Source of the DNA: Glaciecola sp. XM2
Lineage (GTDB): Bacteria; Pseudomonadota; Gammaproteobacteria; Enterobacterales; Alteromonadaceae
Assembly: GCF_018595715.1 (NCBI RefSeq)
Contig: NZ_JAHEOJ010000024.1
Coordinates: forward strand, 186,001-250,000
Length of the DNA stretch: 64,000 nt
Reading direction: 5' to 3'
In this document: piece by piece, positions 10,154-19,004 of the stretch
Numbering within the stretch: position 1 is the stretch's first letter
How the letters are laid out: every line of letters starts with the position of its first letter
Notes under the pieces: model-generated
What the model saw: the letters and a program-made list of their open reading frames with translations, nothing else
Database searches by the model: none
What the model was told of the DNA's origin: nothing
Made by a program: the position numbers and the translations under genes

Positions 10154-11371
10154 ATGCCAGCATTTGCTTACAAGGCGCTCGATACGCGCGGAAAAAACAC
10201 AGCAGGCGTATTGGAAGGCGACACACCCCGCCAGATTCGCCAACAGCTGCGCGAAAAGTCTCTTATTCCTGTAGAAGTCAATCAAGTTAAGGAAGATAAA
10301 GTAAGCGAGCGCAAACTCTCTTTTTTTACACCAAAAATTTCTGCTGCCGATTTAGCACTACTAACCCGACAGCTTGCCACACTCATTGAAGCGGCATTAC
10401 CCATTGAAGAAGCCTTGCTAGCGGTTGCTGAGCAATGCGAAAAGCCACGCCAAAAAAACATGATGATGGCGGTACGCAGTAAAGTGGTAGAAGGTCATGA
10501 CTTAGCCAAAGCCTTGGCTGACTTCCCCAGAGTATTCGATACCCTATACCGTGCCATGGTGGCGGCAGGTGAGCGCTCAGGACACTTAGATACCGTGCTC
10601 AGTCGCCTGGCCGACTACACAGAAAAACGCCAGCAAACCGCAAGCCAAATTACCCAAGCCTTGGTCTACCCTCTGGTAATGATGACCGTGGCCATCGGCG
10701 TAGTCATTATGTTGCTCACCGTGGTAGTCCCTAGCATTGTTGAACAATTTGATACCATGGGGCAAGAACTGCCGCTAATGACGAGGATCCTCATTGCGAT
10801 CAGCGATGGTTTACAAAATCATGGCATTGTTGGCGGTATCGTATTGTTAGCGGTGATATTTTTAATCAATCGCATCTTGCAAGTTCCACGCATTCGCTTA
10901 ACGTGGCATAAGCGCTTATTGTTTTTACCAATAATTGGCAAGTTAGTACGTGGAACTAATACCGCGCGCTTTGCTCAAACATTAAGTATATTATCGGCCA
11001 GTGCAGTGCCTTTGCTCGAGTCGATGCGCATTGCCGGCAATGTCCTTGAAAATTTACATTTACAGAATTTGGTCAAAGCTGCCGCAATTAGAGTAAAAGA
11101 AGGGTCAAGTTTGCGAGCATCGCTGGAAAACACCAAGGTGTTTCCGCCCATGATGATGCATATGATTGCATCAGGTGAGCGCTCTGGCGAACTTCAACAA
11201 ATGCTTGCACGTGCCGCTAACAACCAAGAGCGAGAGTTAGAAGCGACCATTAATATGGCGCTTAAAGTATTTGAACCGCTATTGATTGTTACAATGGCGG
11301 GCATTGTATTGTTTATTGTGATGGCAATATTACTCCCCATATTGTCACTCAACAGTTTAGTAGGAATGTAA
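10154..11371 (+). CDS. gspF: Type II secretion inner-membrane protein GspF
   Basis: GspF is the polytopic platform protein that works with GspE. At 405 residues, it starts MPAFAYKALDTRGK and contains two copies of the T2SF domain. The signature regions are LALLTRQLATLIEAALPIEEAL with FDTLYRAMVAAGERSGHLD, and ARFAQTLSILSASAVPLLESM with MMMHMIASGERSGELQQML. Three membrane helices are visible, at about 170-190, 220-240 and 375-400. The start codon follows the gspE stop with no gap. Confidence 0.97.
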   Translation: MPAFAYKALDTRGKNTAGVLEGDTPRQIRQQLREKSLIPVEVNQVKEDKVSERKLSFFTPKISAADLALLTRQLATLIEAALPIEEALLAVAEQCEKPRQKNMMMAVRSKVVEGHDLAKALADFPRVFDTLYRAMVAAGERSGHLDTVLSRLADYTEKRQQTASQITQALVYPLVMMTVAIGVVIMLLTVVVPSIVEQFDTMGQELPLMTRILIAISDGLQNHGIVGGIVLLAVIFLINRILQVPRIRLTWHKRLLFLPIIGKLVRGTNTARFAQTLSILSASAVPLLESMRIAGNVLENLHLQNLVKAAAIRVKEGSSLRASLENTKVFPPMMMHMIASGERSGELQQMLARAANNQERELEATINMALKVFEPLLIVTMAGIVLFIVMAILLPILSLNSLVGM

Positions 11372-11423
11372 CAGGATGAAACCATTGAATTCACAACGCT
11401 TAAATTCGCGCAAAGGCGCCTTT

Positions 11424-11843
11424 ATGAAGGGCTTTACGCTTATCGAAATCATGATTGTAATTTTCATCATTGGAATGATCATGGCACTGGTTGCACCTAA
11501 CATTATTGGCAGCCAGCAAGAAGCGGAGCTAAAAAAAGCTGCCATCGATATCCAACAGTTAGAAAATAGCTTGGAAATGTACAGACTGCGTACTAACCAG
11601 TTCCCCACCACCGAGCAGGGTCTAGAGGCCTTAGTCTCGATTCCAACCATTGAGCCTATTCCACGCAGCTATCCAGAAGGTGGCATCATCAAGCGCCTTC
11701 CACTTGACCCTTGGGGTAATGAGTACATCCTGTTAAGCCCAGGTGAAATTAACGCCGTAGACCTATACTCAATGGGACCCGATGGCCAAGACGGTACCGA
11801 CGATGATATCGGCACTTGGAATATTAACGATTATCTACAATAG
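11424..11843 (+). CDS. gspG: Major pseudopilin GspG
   Basis: GspG is the main subunit of the type II pseudopilus. The prepilin signal KG^FTLIEIMIVIFIIGMI is present with Glu at position 5 of the mature protein. The body carries the family motifs QFPTTEQGLEALV, YPEGGIIKRLPLDPWGNEY and the C-terminal calcium-site region SMGPDGQDGTDDDIGTW. The ATG at 11424 gives a very short leader (MKG). An in-frame ATG at 11376 would give a leader of 18 residues (MKPLNSQRLNSRKGAFMKG), and it is not clear which one is used. Removal of the leader needs a prepilin peptidase encoded outside this window. Confidence 0.95.
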   Translation: MKGFTLIEIMIVIFIIGMIMALVAPNIIGSQQEAELKKAAIDIQQLENSLEMYRLRTNQFPTTEQGLEALVSIPTIEPIPRSYPEGGIIKRLPLDPWGNEYILLSPGEINAVDLYSMGPDGQDGTDDDIGTWNINDYLQ

Positions 11844-11879
11844 ATGACTTCGCCCTCATCATGGGTTTGTCAGTAAGCT

Positions 11880-12500
11880 ATGCAAATTCAATCTGCACAT
11901 CACACCCAGCGAGGCTTTACACTGCTAGAGATTATACTAGTGGTGGCTTTGATGGGGCTGGTGGTCTCGGTAGTCAGCTTCAATGTATTTGATAGCGACC
12001 CAGAGCAAGGTGTAGAAGAAGAGACCCGCCGCCTACAAGTATTATTTGATATGGCCAGCGACTATGCGGTGCTCAATCAAAAGCAACTGGGCCTGCGCAT
12101 TGACGATAAAAATGTTACTTATGAGTTTGTTGAACTAGACGAGCAACAAGAGTGGCAACCCATCGAATCTCAAGCTATTTTTGAACTCAAAGAACTCCCC
12201 GAATTTTACGAACTCGAACTTAGTTTAGATAATTTGCCTTGGCAAACCGACGATAGCCTTTTTGACACCGAAGTATTTGATGAGCAACTCAGCGTGAGCG
12301 ATGAGGGCGTGGAAATTGGCAACGAAGAAGACGTTAAACCTCCCCCACCGCAAATTTTGATTTTATCGAGCGGTGAAAATACACCCTTCGAACTTAAAAT
12401 AATATACGACGAGCCTTTTTCACAAAAACCTGCGTTTTATTTTTCATTGCTTGGTGAGGAGGTCCCGCCGCTTAAGCGAGAGGGGCCTGAGGTTTTATGA
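11880..12500 (+). CDS. gspH: Minor pseudopilin GspH
   Basis: A minor pseudopilin of 206 residues with the class III signal QRG^FTLLEIILVVALMGLVV. After the helix comes the GspH-type domain, with a VLNQKQLGLRIDDKNVTYEF segment. The C-terminal half is rich in Glu and Pro and poorly conserved, as in other GspH proteins. The start overlaps nothing; it lies 36 bases after gspG. Its stop overlaps the gspI start by four bases (ATGA), so the two are probably translated together. Confidence 0.9.
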   Translation: MQIQSAHHTQRGFTLLEIILVVALMGLVVSVVSFNVFDSDPEQGVEEETRRLQVLFDMASDYAVLNQKQLGLRIDDKNVTYEFVELDEQQEWQPIESQAIFELKELPEFYELELSLDNLPWQTDDSLFDTEVFDEQLSVSDEGVEIGNEEDVKPPPPQILILSSGENTPFELKIIYDEPFSQKPAFYFSLLGEEVPPLKREGPEVL

Positions 12501-12892
12501 ATACTCAGCATAACCAAGCATTCAACAAACAGCGCGGTTTTACCTTACTGGAGGTGATGGTCGCGGTCGCTATTTTTGCGCTAGCTGGGGCGGCTATCGT
12601 CAAAAGTACCGCAGAACATCTCAACGCAGTCACACTGCTTAAAAACATGACCTTTGCAACTTGGGTAGCCAACAACCAACTCACCGAAACCAGTATTCGC
12701 GCAAGCGTAACCTGGCCGCCTAAAAATGAACTCAAAGGCCAAAGTCAGATGTCAGACAACACTTGGTATTGGGAGCAAGTGGTTGAAAAAACACCTGACG
12801 ACAACTTGCTGCAAGTCACTGTGACGGTGTATGAAGATGAAGAATTAAACAGCGCTATTACTAGTGTTACCACTTTTATGGCTAAGCAATAG
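12497..12892 (+). CDS. gspI: Minor pseudopilin GspI
   Basis: A 131-residue minor pseudopilin. The prepilin signal is QRG^FTLLEVMVAVAIFALAGAA, and the GspI core is recognisable from TFATWVANNQLTE and WYWEQVVEKTPD. GspI, J and K form the pseudopilus tip, and their consecutive order I-J-K here agrees with that. The ATG overlaps the gspH stop by four bases. Length is typical for the family. Confidence 0.93.
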   Translation: MNTQHNQAFNKQRGFTLLEVMVAVAIFALAGAAIVKSTAEHLNAVTLLKNMTFATWVANNQLTETSIRASVTWPPKNELKGQSQMSDNTWYWEQVVEKTPDDNLLQVTVTVYEDEELNSAITSVTTFMAKQ

Positions 12893-12893
12893 T

Positions 12894-13565
12894 ATGTTTA
12901 TGCGCAGCTCGCCCCAACGCCGTTCGCTCACCACGCCAATGCCTGAGCACCTTGCTGGGCATGCGCAAGGTGGCTTTACCCTGATTGAATTGATTGTGGC
13001 TATCGCGATTTTTGCTTTAGTTGCCATTGCCACCAACCAAGTATTACAAAGCGTTAGTTCAAGTAGTGAGCTATCTGATAGTGAATTGGGACAATTGCAA
13101 ACACTGCAACGCGCCATGTTGGTCATGGAGCGGGATTTCTCGCAAATTGTTGATCGGGTGCCGCGTTTACAAGGTCAAGAAAATGCGTTGATGATAGATG
13201 GCGGGGAGTTTGAATTTGAAAGCGATGCCGACGGCATTGGCTTTGTTCGCAGCGGCTGGCACAACCCCCAAATGATTTTGCCGCGAAGCTCACTTCAAAA
13301 TGTGGTGTATCGCTTACAAGAAAACCAGCTGCAACGCTTACATACCAATTATGTCGACTCTGTGATTGGCACAGAACCTAGAATACGCGTTCTTCTAGAA
13401 AATGTAGAAGACTTACAAATTCAAGTTTTACGACAAGTCAGCGTCAGCGAAGAATTTGAATGGTCAGATGCTGTTGAAAGTACCGCATTGCCGCAAGCCA
13501 TTCAGATCACCATTACATCGTCCCAATATGGCGAGTTTTCACGCATCTTTCAGGTGAGCTTATGA
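12894..13565 (+). CDS. gspJ: Minor pseudopilin GspJ
   Basis: A tip pseudopilin of about 223 residues with the signal QGG^FTLIELIVAIAIFALVAIA. The ATG at 12894 follows the gspI stop by one base. A longer reading from 12864 would overlap gspI and is unlikely. The leader before the cleavage site is unusually long (about 27 residues). Downstream regions such as LGQLQTLQRAMLVMERDFSQ and IGFVRSGWHNPQMILPRSSLQ match GspJ. The stop overlaps the gspK start by four bases (ATGA). Confidence 0.93.
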   Translation: MFMRSSPQRRSLTTPMPEHLAGHAQGGFTLIELIVAIAIFALVAIATNQVLQSVSSSSELSDSELGQLQTLQRAMLVMERDFSQIVDRVPRLQGQENALMIDGGEFEFESDADGIGFVRSGWHNPQMILPRSSLQNVVYRLQENQLQRLHTNYVDSVIGTEPRIRVLLENVEDLQIQVLRQVSVSEEFEWSDAVESTALPQAIQITITSSQYGEFSRIFQVSL

Positions 13566-14629
13566 AAGGCGTTAGGCAAACCAATCAACGCGGCATAGCG
13601 CTAGTGGTAGTGCTATTAATTGTTGCACTCATCAGCATTTTAGCCACACAAATGGCCGGACGCTTGCAGCTTAACGTGGTGCGCGCACAGAATATCAAAG
13701 AGAACAATCAAGCCTATTGGTATGCTCTAGGCGCCGAAGAGTTTGCGCGCAGTTCTTTAAGTACCCTTAGCACCTTAAGCCCTGACAACACCAACTTAAG
13801 TCAGCCCTGGGCGCAAGTGTTTGAATATCCGGTACTTGGCGGAAGCATTAAAGCCGAACTTTACGATATGCAGTCATGTTTTAACCTAAACGCCATCAAC
13901 TCAACGTTCGACCCATCCCAACAAGGTGAGCCTGAGGGTGAAGAGCAAGAGATCCAAGGCGTGCCAACTGAACCGCCAACGCCACCAACACCGACGCAAC
14001 CTGAAAATGGTCGCTCCTTTAGCCAACAAGCATTTTTTAACTTGGCAGAAATGCTCATAAACGATAATTTCACTGCCGACACCATCACCGACTCGTTAAG
14101 CGATTGGATAGACCCTGACGACCGCCCGTCTAATTTTGGTGCTGAGGATATCGATTATGAATCGCGGGTATCCCCTTATTTAGCAGCCAACAGCCCTATG
14201 TCGAGTAAAACCGAATTGCGCCTGGTAAACGGTATTGGAGAGGGACTGCAAGACCAGTGGTTGGCCAATTTGCTTCCCTTAGTATGTGTCATTCCTGAGA
14301 CCTCGCTTAAACTTAACGTCAATACCGTCAAAGAAGAGCACGCGCATGTGTTAGCCGCGGTGCTGGGTGACACCCTGCAAAGCGCACAAGCGATAATCTC
14401 TAATAGACCCCCCGAAGGTTATGCTAATCTTGACGAATTCAAACGTTTACCCGCAGTCACAGCGCTTAATTTACAACCAGAACAGCTAGATTGGTTTGCG
14501 GTTAACACAAAATACTTTAAGCTTAGTACCACAGCACAATACAACAACGCACAATTTAAGCTAAACACACTGTTTAGCGTAGACGGTGGAACAGTAACGG
14601 TGATAAGACGTGAATTTGGAGGCTTTTAA
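13562..14629 (+). CDS. gspK: Minor pseudopilin GspK
   Basis: GspK caps the pseudopilus. The 355-residue protein has a prepilin-like N-terminus QRG^IALVVVLLIVALISILA without the Glu at position 5, which is normal for GspK. Family motifs include NNQAYWYALGAEEFAR, YDMQSCFNLNAIN, and the helical insertion around SLSDWIDPDDRPSNFGAED. A Pro/Glu/Thr-rich stretch (near 115-145) interrupts the first part and is probably a flexible loop. The gene begins inside the last four bases of gspJ and ends three bases before gspL. Confidence 0.95.
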   Translation: MKGVRQTNQRGIALVVVLLIVALISILATQMAGRLQLNVVRAQNIKENNQAYWYALGAEEFARSSLSTLSTLSPDNTNLSQPWAQVFEYPVLGGSIKAELYDMQSCFNLNAINSTFDPSQQGEPEGEEQEIQGVPTEPPTPPTPTQPENGRSFSQQAFFNLAEMLINDNFTADTITDSLSDWIDPDDRPSNFGAEDIDYESRVSPYLAANSPMSSKTELRLVNGIGEGLQDQWLANLLPLVCVIPETSLKLNVNTVKEEHAHVLAAVLGDTLQSAQAIISNRPPEGYANLDEFKRLPAVTALNLQPEQLDWFAVNTKYFKLSTTAQYNNAQFKLNTLFSVDGGTVTVIRREFGGF

Positions 14630-14632
14630 TTC

Positions 14633-15823
14633 GTGCAACGTTTAATACTTAGATTAGGTTGTGACCTTCACGCCCCGGTGCAGTGGTTGGTATACAGTGA
14701 ACAAGATCAAGAAATTATTGCCTCCGGTGAGCTTAGCAATGCGCTAAATCTATCTCAGCTGAGCGAACATGCAAATAACAGTGAAGTGATTGCACTCGCC
14801 CCGTGTTCTGAAGTATTGATCACTCAGGTGACGCTTCCGGCTAACGCTTCTCGAAAAGCGCTGGGCGCAATTGCGTTTATGCTAGAAGAAGACATTTGCT
14901 CAGATATTAATAATCACTTTTTTGCACTCGGACCGCGCGAGGGTGATTTACAAAGTGTTGCAGTGGTCGCTAAAGACACGCTTAGCATGTGGCAACAGGC
15001 ATTTAAAGATGCCGATATCTTTTGCCAAACAATGGTGCCAGACGCACTGGCATTGCCTCATATCGACAATACGCTATCACTGGTACAGTTAGGTGATGAC
15101 ATTATTGCCCGCAGCGGTGCTTCGCAAGGGGTAAGCGGCGAGGCTGACTGGCTACTGCCTATTTTAGCGAAGCAAGCACAAGACAATGAGCAAGAGATTA
15201 AATGCTTCACCGAAATTGACGCCGCGCAAGCCTTGCCCACTGAGACAACCAGCGCCGATTACAGTGACTTACCTTTGTTAATGATGTTGAACAATATAAG
15301 CGCGCAAAGCCTTAACTTGTTTCAGCAAGATTATGCAGTGAAGCGCGAGGGCAATCCGCATTGGCAAAAGTGGAAAGTCGCAGCCATCCTTGCGGCAGTC
15401 GCTTTAACCACTAATATTTTTGTCAAAACCCTGGAGCTAAACAGCATTAAGGCGCAGCGCAGTGAGCTAAGTACCCAAATCAGCGACACCGTTGCACGAG
15501 GCTTCCCTGATATCGGGCAATATCGTCAAGCCCGCCAAGCAGTAGAGCGAGAAATGAGGCGCCTAGAGCAGGCAGGCGGTGGCTTGAGTATGCTGGCCAT
15601 TTTGTCGCAAATGAGCGATGCCTTTGCAAGTTCAGGCGTCACGCCACAAACCTTGCGCTTTGATGCCAGTCGCACCGAGTTGCGCATGCAGTCGGTCGCA
15701 AATAATTTTGAATCTCTTGAGCGCTTTAGACGCGATCTACAGTCCCTCGGCTTTGCGGTAGACCAAGGTGCAATCAATAATCAAGGCGATCAGGTCGTGG
15801 GCGTGATTGTGGTGAAAGGATAA
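14633..15823 (+). CDS. gspL: Type II secretion platform protein GspL
   Basis: GspL recruits the ATPase GspE to the membrane. The start is a GTG three bases after the gspK stop, chosen because the family N-terminus (LILRLGCDLHAPVQWLVYSE) begins there. Residues 1-240 form the actin-like cytoplasmic domain. One membrane helix (about 245-262, WKVAAILAAVALTTNIFVK) leads to a periplasmic ferredoxin-like domain near the C-terminus. At 396 residues it has the usual length. gspM follows four bases later. Confidence 0.93.
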   Translation: MQRLILRLGCDLHAPVQWLVYSEQDQEIIASGELSNALNLSQLSEHANNSEVIALAPCSEVLITQVTLPANASRKALGAIAFMLEEDICSDINNHFFALGPREGDLQSVAVVAKDTLSMWQQAFKDADIFCQTMVPDALALPHIDNTLSLVQLGDDIIARSGASQGVSGEADWLLPILAKQAQDNEQEIKCFTEIDAAQALPTETTSADYSDLPLLMMLNNISAQSLNLFQQDYAVKREGNPHWQKWKVAAILAAVALTTNIFVKTLELNSIKAQRSELSTQISDTVARGFPDIGQYRQARQAVEREMRRLEQAGGGLSMLAILSQMSDAFASSGVTPQTLRFDASRTELRMQSVANNFESLERFRRDLQSLGFAVDQGAINNQGDQVVGVIVVKG

Positions 15824-15827
15824 CTTC

Positions 15828-16313
15828 ATGAAGCAGATGCAAGCAGCAAAAAATTGGTTGAATCAGCTTTCCCCTCGAGAGCGAGTATTAGTATATATCG
15901 CCGCTGGAGTCACGGTTATCGTGTTGTTTTACTTCCTGTTATGGGCACCATTAAACAACGCACTAAAAACCCAATCGCTGGCCCTAGAAAACGACCAGAA
16001 ATTATTATTATGGGTACAAGAACAATCAGCCAGAGCGCAATTATTAAGAAGCTCAGGTCAGGTAAATCAGTTTAATGGCTCACTCACACAATTAGTAAAC
16101 CAGACCACTCGTGCGGCAAATATATCGGTATCTCGCATGCAGCCCCAAGATGACGAGCTACAAATTTGGATAGACCGCGTTGAGTTTAATACGCTTATGC
16201 AATGGCTTAATGGTTTAGAACAGCGCGGAGTTGTGGTTTTACAGTCTGATTTTAGCCAAACCACAGATGATGGCTTTGTGCAGGTCAGGCGTCTTCAATT
16301 AGGTAGTGCATAA
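15828..16313 (+). CDS. gspM: Type II secretion protein GspM
   Basis: GspM is a small bitopic platform protein that partners GspL. The 161-residue sequence has the family start (LNQLSPRERVLVYIAAGVTVIVLFYFLLWAPL) with one membrane helix around 20-40, followed by a coiled stretch and a ferredoxin-like periplasmic domain. It sits in the usual place after gspL. Its stop is one base before the preferred ATG of gspN. Confidence 0.93.
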   Translation: MKQMQAAKNWLNQLSPRERVLVYIAAGVTVIVLFYFLLWAPLNNALKTQSLALENDQKLLLWVQEQSARAQLLRSSGQVNQFNGSLTQLVNQTTRAANISVSRMQPQDDELQIWIDRVEFNTLMQWLNGLEQRGVVVLQSDFSQTTDDGFVQVRRLQLGSA

Positions 16314-16314
16314 C

Positions 16315-17070
16315 ATGAAAACTTGGCAGTGGATTGTTTTTGTCCTTATTAGTTATCTTGTGTTTCTGATTGCTTATTTTCCGGCATCCTACGTAGCAGC
16401 GCAAATACATGCCCAGACCAACCAGCAAGTCAATTTAATGCAGGTAACCGGTACGCTATTTAATGGCAAAGCCGCAGCGATAGAGGCAAATGGCTTTAGG
16501 GTAAATAACATTGAATGGTCCCTTAACCCTTTAAGCTTGTTGCTCTTAAACGCAGAAGTATCGTTAAAAGGCGGCGCCATTCGAGACAGCGAGCAAATAT
16601 ATGTAGACGGTGAGGCGAGTGTGAATCTGCTGTCAGTTGATTCGTTTTCTCTCACCGATACGCAAATATTTGTTCCCGCAAAGGCTGTGCTTTCACAATT
16701 TAAATTACCGGTGGCAGTTACAGCAAATGGTCGCTTTCGCGTTAATATTGATCAACTTGAAATGACACCAACATGCACTTTATTACAAGGTACAGGAGCA
16801 TGGCTCAATGCTGAGGTCGACACCCCTCAACAAGCCGTCAACCTCGGCAGTTTTAACGCCGACTTAAGCTGCCAAGAAGGTGATTTAACCGTAAGCATCA
16901 ATGAAGGTAATAACTTGCAGCTAACCGGCTTGATTGTCGTGGATAGCACGGGTAAGTACAGCATCAATGGTCAGTTTTTACCTAACGACGAACTGCCTAG
17001 CGTCATCAGACGAGCCGCAGACAGCTTTTTCCAGCGCAACGGCCAAGGTTTTTACCAGATACGGCTTTAG
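16315..17070 (+). CDS. gspN: Type II secretion protein GspN
   Basis: GspN is an accessory protein found in part of the type II systems; its role is not settled. The 251-residue protein has one N-terminal membrane anchor (WIVFVLISYLVFLIAYFPAS) and a periplasmic domain with VTGTLFNGKAAAIEANGF and the C-terminal GKYSINGQFLPNDELP and NGQGFYQIRL. The ATG at 16315 is preferred; an in-frame GTG at 16306 would overlap gspM. It is the last gene of the operon, and its stop codon touches the stop of the convergent yjjX with no base between. Confidence 0.92.
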   Translation: MKTWQWIVFVLISYLVFLIAYFPASYVAAQIHAQTNQQVNLMQVTGTLFNGKAAAIEANGFRVNNIEWSLNPLSLLLLNAEVSLKGGAIRDSEQIYVDGEASVNLLSVDSFSLTDTQIFVPAKAVLSQFKLPVAVTANGRFRVNIDQLEMTPTCTLLQGTGAWLNAEVDTPQQAVNLGSFNADLSCQEGDLTVSINEGNNLQLTGLIVVDSTGKYSINGQFLPNDELPSVIRRAADSFFQRNGQGFYQIRL

Positions 17071-17649
17071 TTAGTGCATCTTAAGAGGCATAGACACCTC
17101 GCTAACATCATACAAATGAGGCTGTGCAAACACGCTAAGCGCTAATACTGTTGCGCTTTGATAAATACTCAAGCGTGTCTCAATCCCTTGCGTGAGTTGA
17201 CCTATGGCGCCACCTTTTTGCTTAATATTATGCGTATTAAAAAGCGCATCCATCGCATCTCCAAGCTCTAGACCTTCCAACAAGCTTTGATAAATACTCA
17301 ATGGCAAAGGTAGCGAAGCGGTTTGCCCGTAGACCAATGAATCTTGATCTGAAATACACACAACAGCAAAGGTTTTAGGACCATCTTCAAATACGTCGAC
17401 GCCGCCCTCATAAGCGATGTAATAATCGGCCGGTGTTTCATAGCTATTCACAACGCGATTATGCGCGCCTTCTCGCGTTTGTTCATAGCTCATGGGCTGA
17501 TCAGGCACTCCTGAGTCGGCATCTACCTCCACAATCTTAATATCACACTGTGGAAAAACCGCGCTAAATGCCTGTCGCGCCGCCTCGACCTTTACAGGAT
17601 TATGAGAAGCAACCGCAACTGTGAGCGGCCCTGTTTTTTCATTGTTCAT
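17071..17649 (-). CDS. yjjX: Non-canonical purine NTP phosphatase YjjX
   Basis: YjjX hydrolyses ITP and XTP so that deaminated purines are not used in nucleic acids. The family start VAVASHNPVKVEAARQAFSAVFP and the segment VPDQPMSYEQTREGAHNRV are clear, as is YYIAYEGGVDVFEDG. At 192 residues it is slightly longer than the E. coli protein. It runs against gspN with no spacer. It may share a transcript with yrfG upstream, 43 bases away, another nucleotide-metabolism enzyme. Confidence 0.92.
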   Translation of the reverse strand: MNNEKTGPLTVAVASHNPVKVEAARQAFSAVFPQCDIKIVEVDADSGVPDQPMSYEQTREGAHNRVVNSYETPADYYIAYEGGVDVFEDGPKTFAVVCISDQDSLVYGQTASLPLPLSIYQSLLEGLELGDAMDALFNTHNIKQKGGAIGQLTQGIETRLSIYQSATVLALSVFAQPHLYDVSEVSMPLKMH

Positions 17650-17692
17650 GCTGCATACCTTAATGATCTGCTTGTAAAAGTGACACTATCGC

Positions 17693-18379
17693 TTACGCAC
17701 CTTGGAAGTTATCTTGAATAATGGAGTCGATAATCTCTAAATAATTATTGGTACTAGGGTGACCCACAATGGCATTTTCTTCCTTTTCGCTATCTGGATT
17801 GGTGATCCCCAATGTATAGGCAATACCAAACTCCTTTGCCGCATCTAAAATTCGCTGACTGTCGTCCACAAATAAAGTGTGTTTAGGGTCAAAATCCAGA
17901 TGCTCTTGCAGGCGCTGCCACAAAACTTGCGACTCTTTACTCACGCCAAACTGATGGGTAGAAATGAGCGTGTCGATGTGCGTATCAAGCTGGGTTTTTT
18001 CAATTTTTAACGACAAGCTACCAGGGTGCGCATTAGTCACCAAAACCACTTCGCGCTGACTATGTTTTAAAGCGTCTAGAAAAGGAATAGCGTCGTCACG
18101 CATACGGATAAGATGCATTAATTCTCGCTTAGCAGAAATGATGTCTAAGTCGAGCTTTTCAGCCCAATAATCCAAACAATACCATTGAATTTGGCCATGC
18201 ACCTCAGCGTAGTTTTCAGCCATCTCTTGATAGCAGGCTTCAAGGGAGCGTCCGGTCTTTTCGGCCAGTTTTTTAGGTATATGATCCACCCAAAAATGAT
18301 TGTCAAAAGTCAGATCTAAAAGTGTGCCGTCCATATCCAGCAAAACCGTTTCTATCTTATGCCAGGGTAACAGTGCCAA
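17693..18379 (-). CDS. yrfG: HAD-family GMP/IMP nucleotidase YrfG
   Basis: A HAD-superfamily phosphatase of 228 residues. The nucleophile motif LLDMDGTLLDL is at residues 13-23. Motif II is in VLVTNAHPGSL, the motif III Lys is in the region of FGVSKES, and motif IV is in HTLFVDDSQRILDAA. E. coli YrfG dephosphorylates GMP and IMP. The genomic place next to the divergent nudE matches E. coli (nudE-yrfG), which supports the assignment. It is a soluble cytoplasmic enzyme with no signal peptide. Confidence 0.93.
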   Translation of the reverse strand: MALLPWHKIETVLLDMDGTLLDLTFDNHFWVDHIPKKLAEKTGRSLEACYQEMAENYAEVHGQIQWYCLDYWAEKLDLDIISAKRELMHLIRMRDDAIPFLDALKHSQREVVLVTNAHPGSLSLKIEKTQLDTHIDTLISTHQFGVSKESQVLWQRLQEHLDFDPKHTLFVDDSQRILDAAKEFGIAYTLGITNPDSEKEENAIVGHPSTNNYLEIIDSIIQDNFQGA

Positions 18380-18441
18380 TCGTTGTTCCTTATGCTAATG
18401 TTAACTATCATTTAAGTGGTAGTGTATCTTGTGTTGGTTGA

Positions 18442-19004
18442 ATGAGTAAAATTAATCCTAATAAAAAATTGCCGGTTATCAATAAGGCCACGACGGTCGC
18501 AAAAAGTCGCTTCTTTAAAATTGAGCAGGTTGACCTAACGTTTAGCAATGGCGCGAGCCGCGAATTTGAGCGCATGGCAGGCTCTGGTCGTGGCGCAGTG
18601 ATGATTGTGCCCTTAATTGATGATGACACCATGCTACTTATTCGTGAATATGCCGCAGGTACGCACTCCTATCAGCTTGGCTTTCCAAAAGGGTTAATAG
18701 ACGCTGGTGAGACACCTTTTGAAGCAGCCAACCGTGAATTACAAGAAGAAGTTGGATACAAAGCAACGGATATCGAAGCCCTGCAACAAGTCTGGATGGC
18801 TCCTACGTTTTTTAATGCCGCAATGGATATTTTAATCGCTAAAGGCTTAACCGAAAGCAGGTTGGAAGGCGATGAACCCGAAGAGCTAGAGGTGGTACCA
18901 TGGCCAATTGCTAATGTTGATGAACTGCTCGCCAGACCCGACTTTGGTGAAGCGCGAAGCATTGCTGCTTTGTTATTGTTGCAACGGTGGAGGGCAGCAC
19001 AATG
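18442..19004 (+). CDS. nudE: ADP compounds hydrolase NudE (Nudix)
   Basis: NudE hydrolyses ADP-ribose, NADH and diadenosine polyphosphates. The Nudix box is complete: GLIDAGETPFEAANRELQEE then VGY, near residues 90-112. Flanking family motifs are MIVPLIDDDTMLLIREYAAGTHSYQLGFPKG and EGDEPEELEVVPWP. The TGA stop at 19003-19005 overlaps the cysQ ATG (19002-19004) as ATGA, so nudE and cysQ are coupled. Both act on phosphorylated adenosine metabolites, so the pairing makes metabolic sense. It diverges from yrfG. Confidence 0.95.
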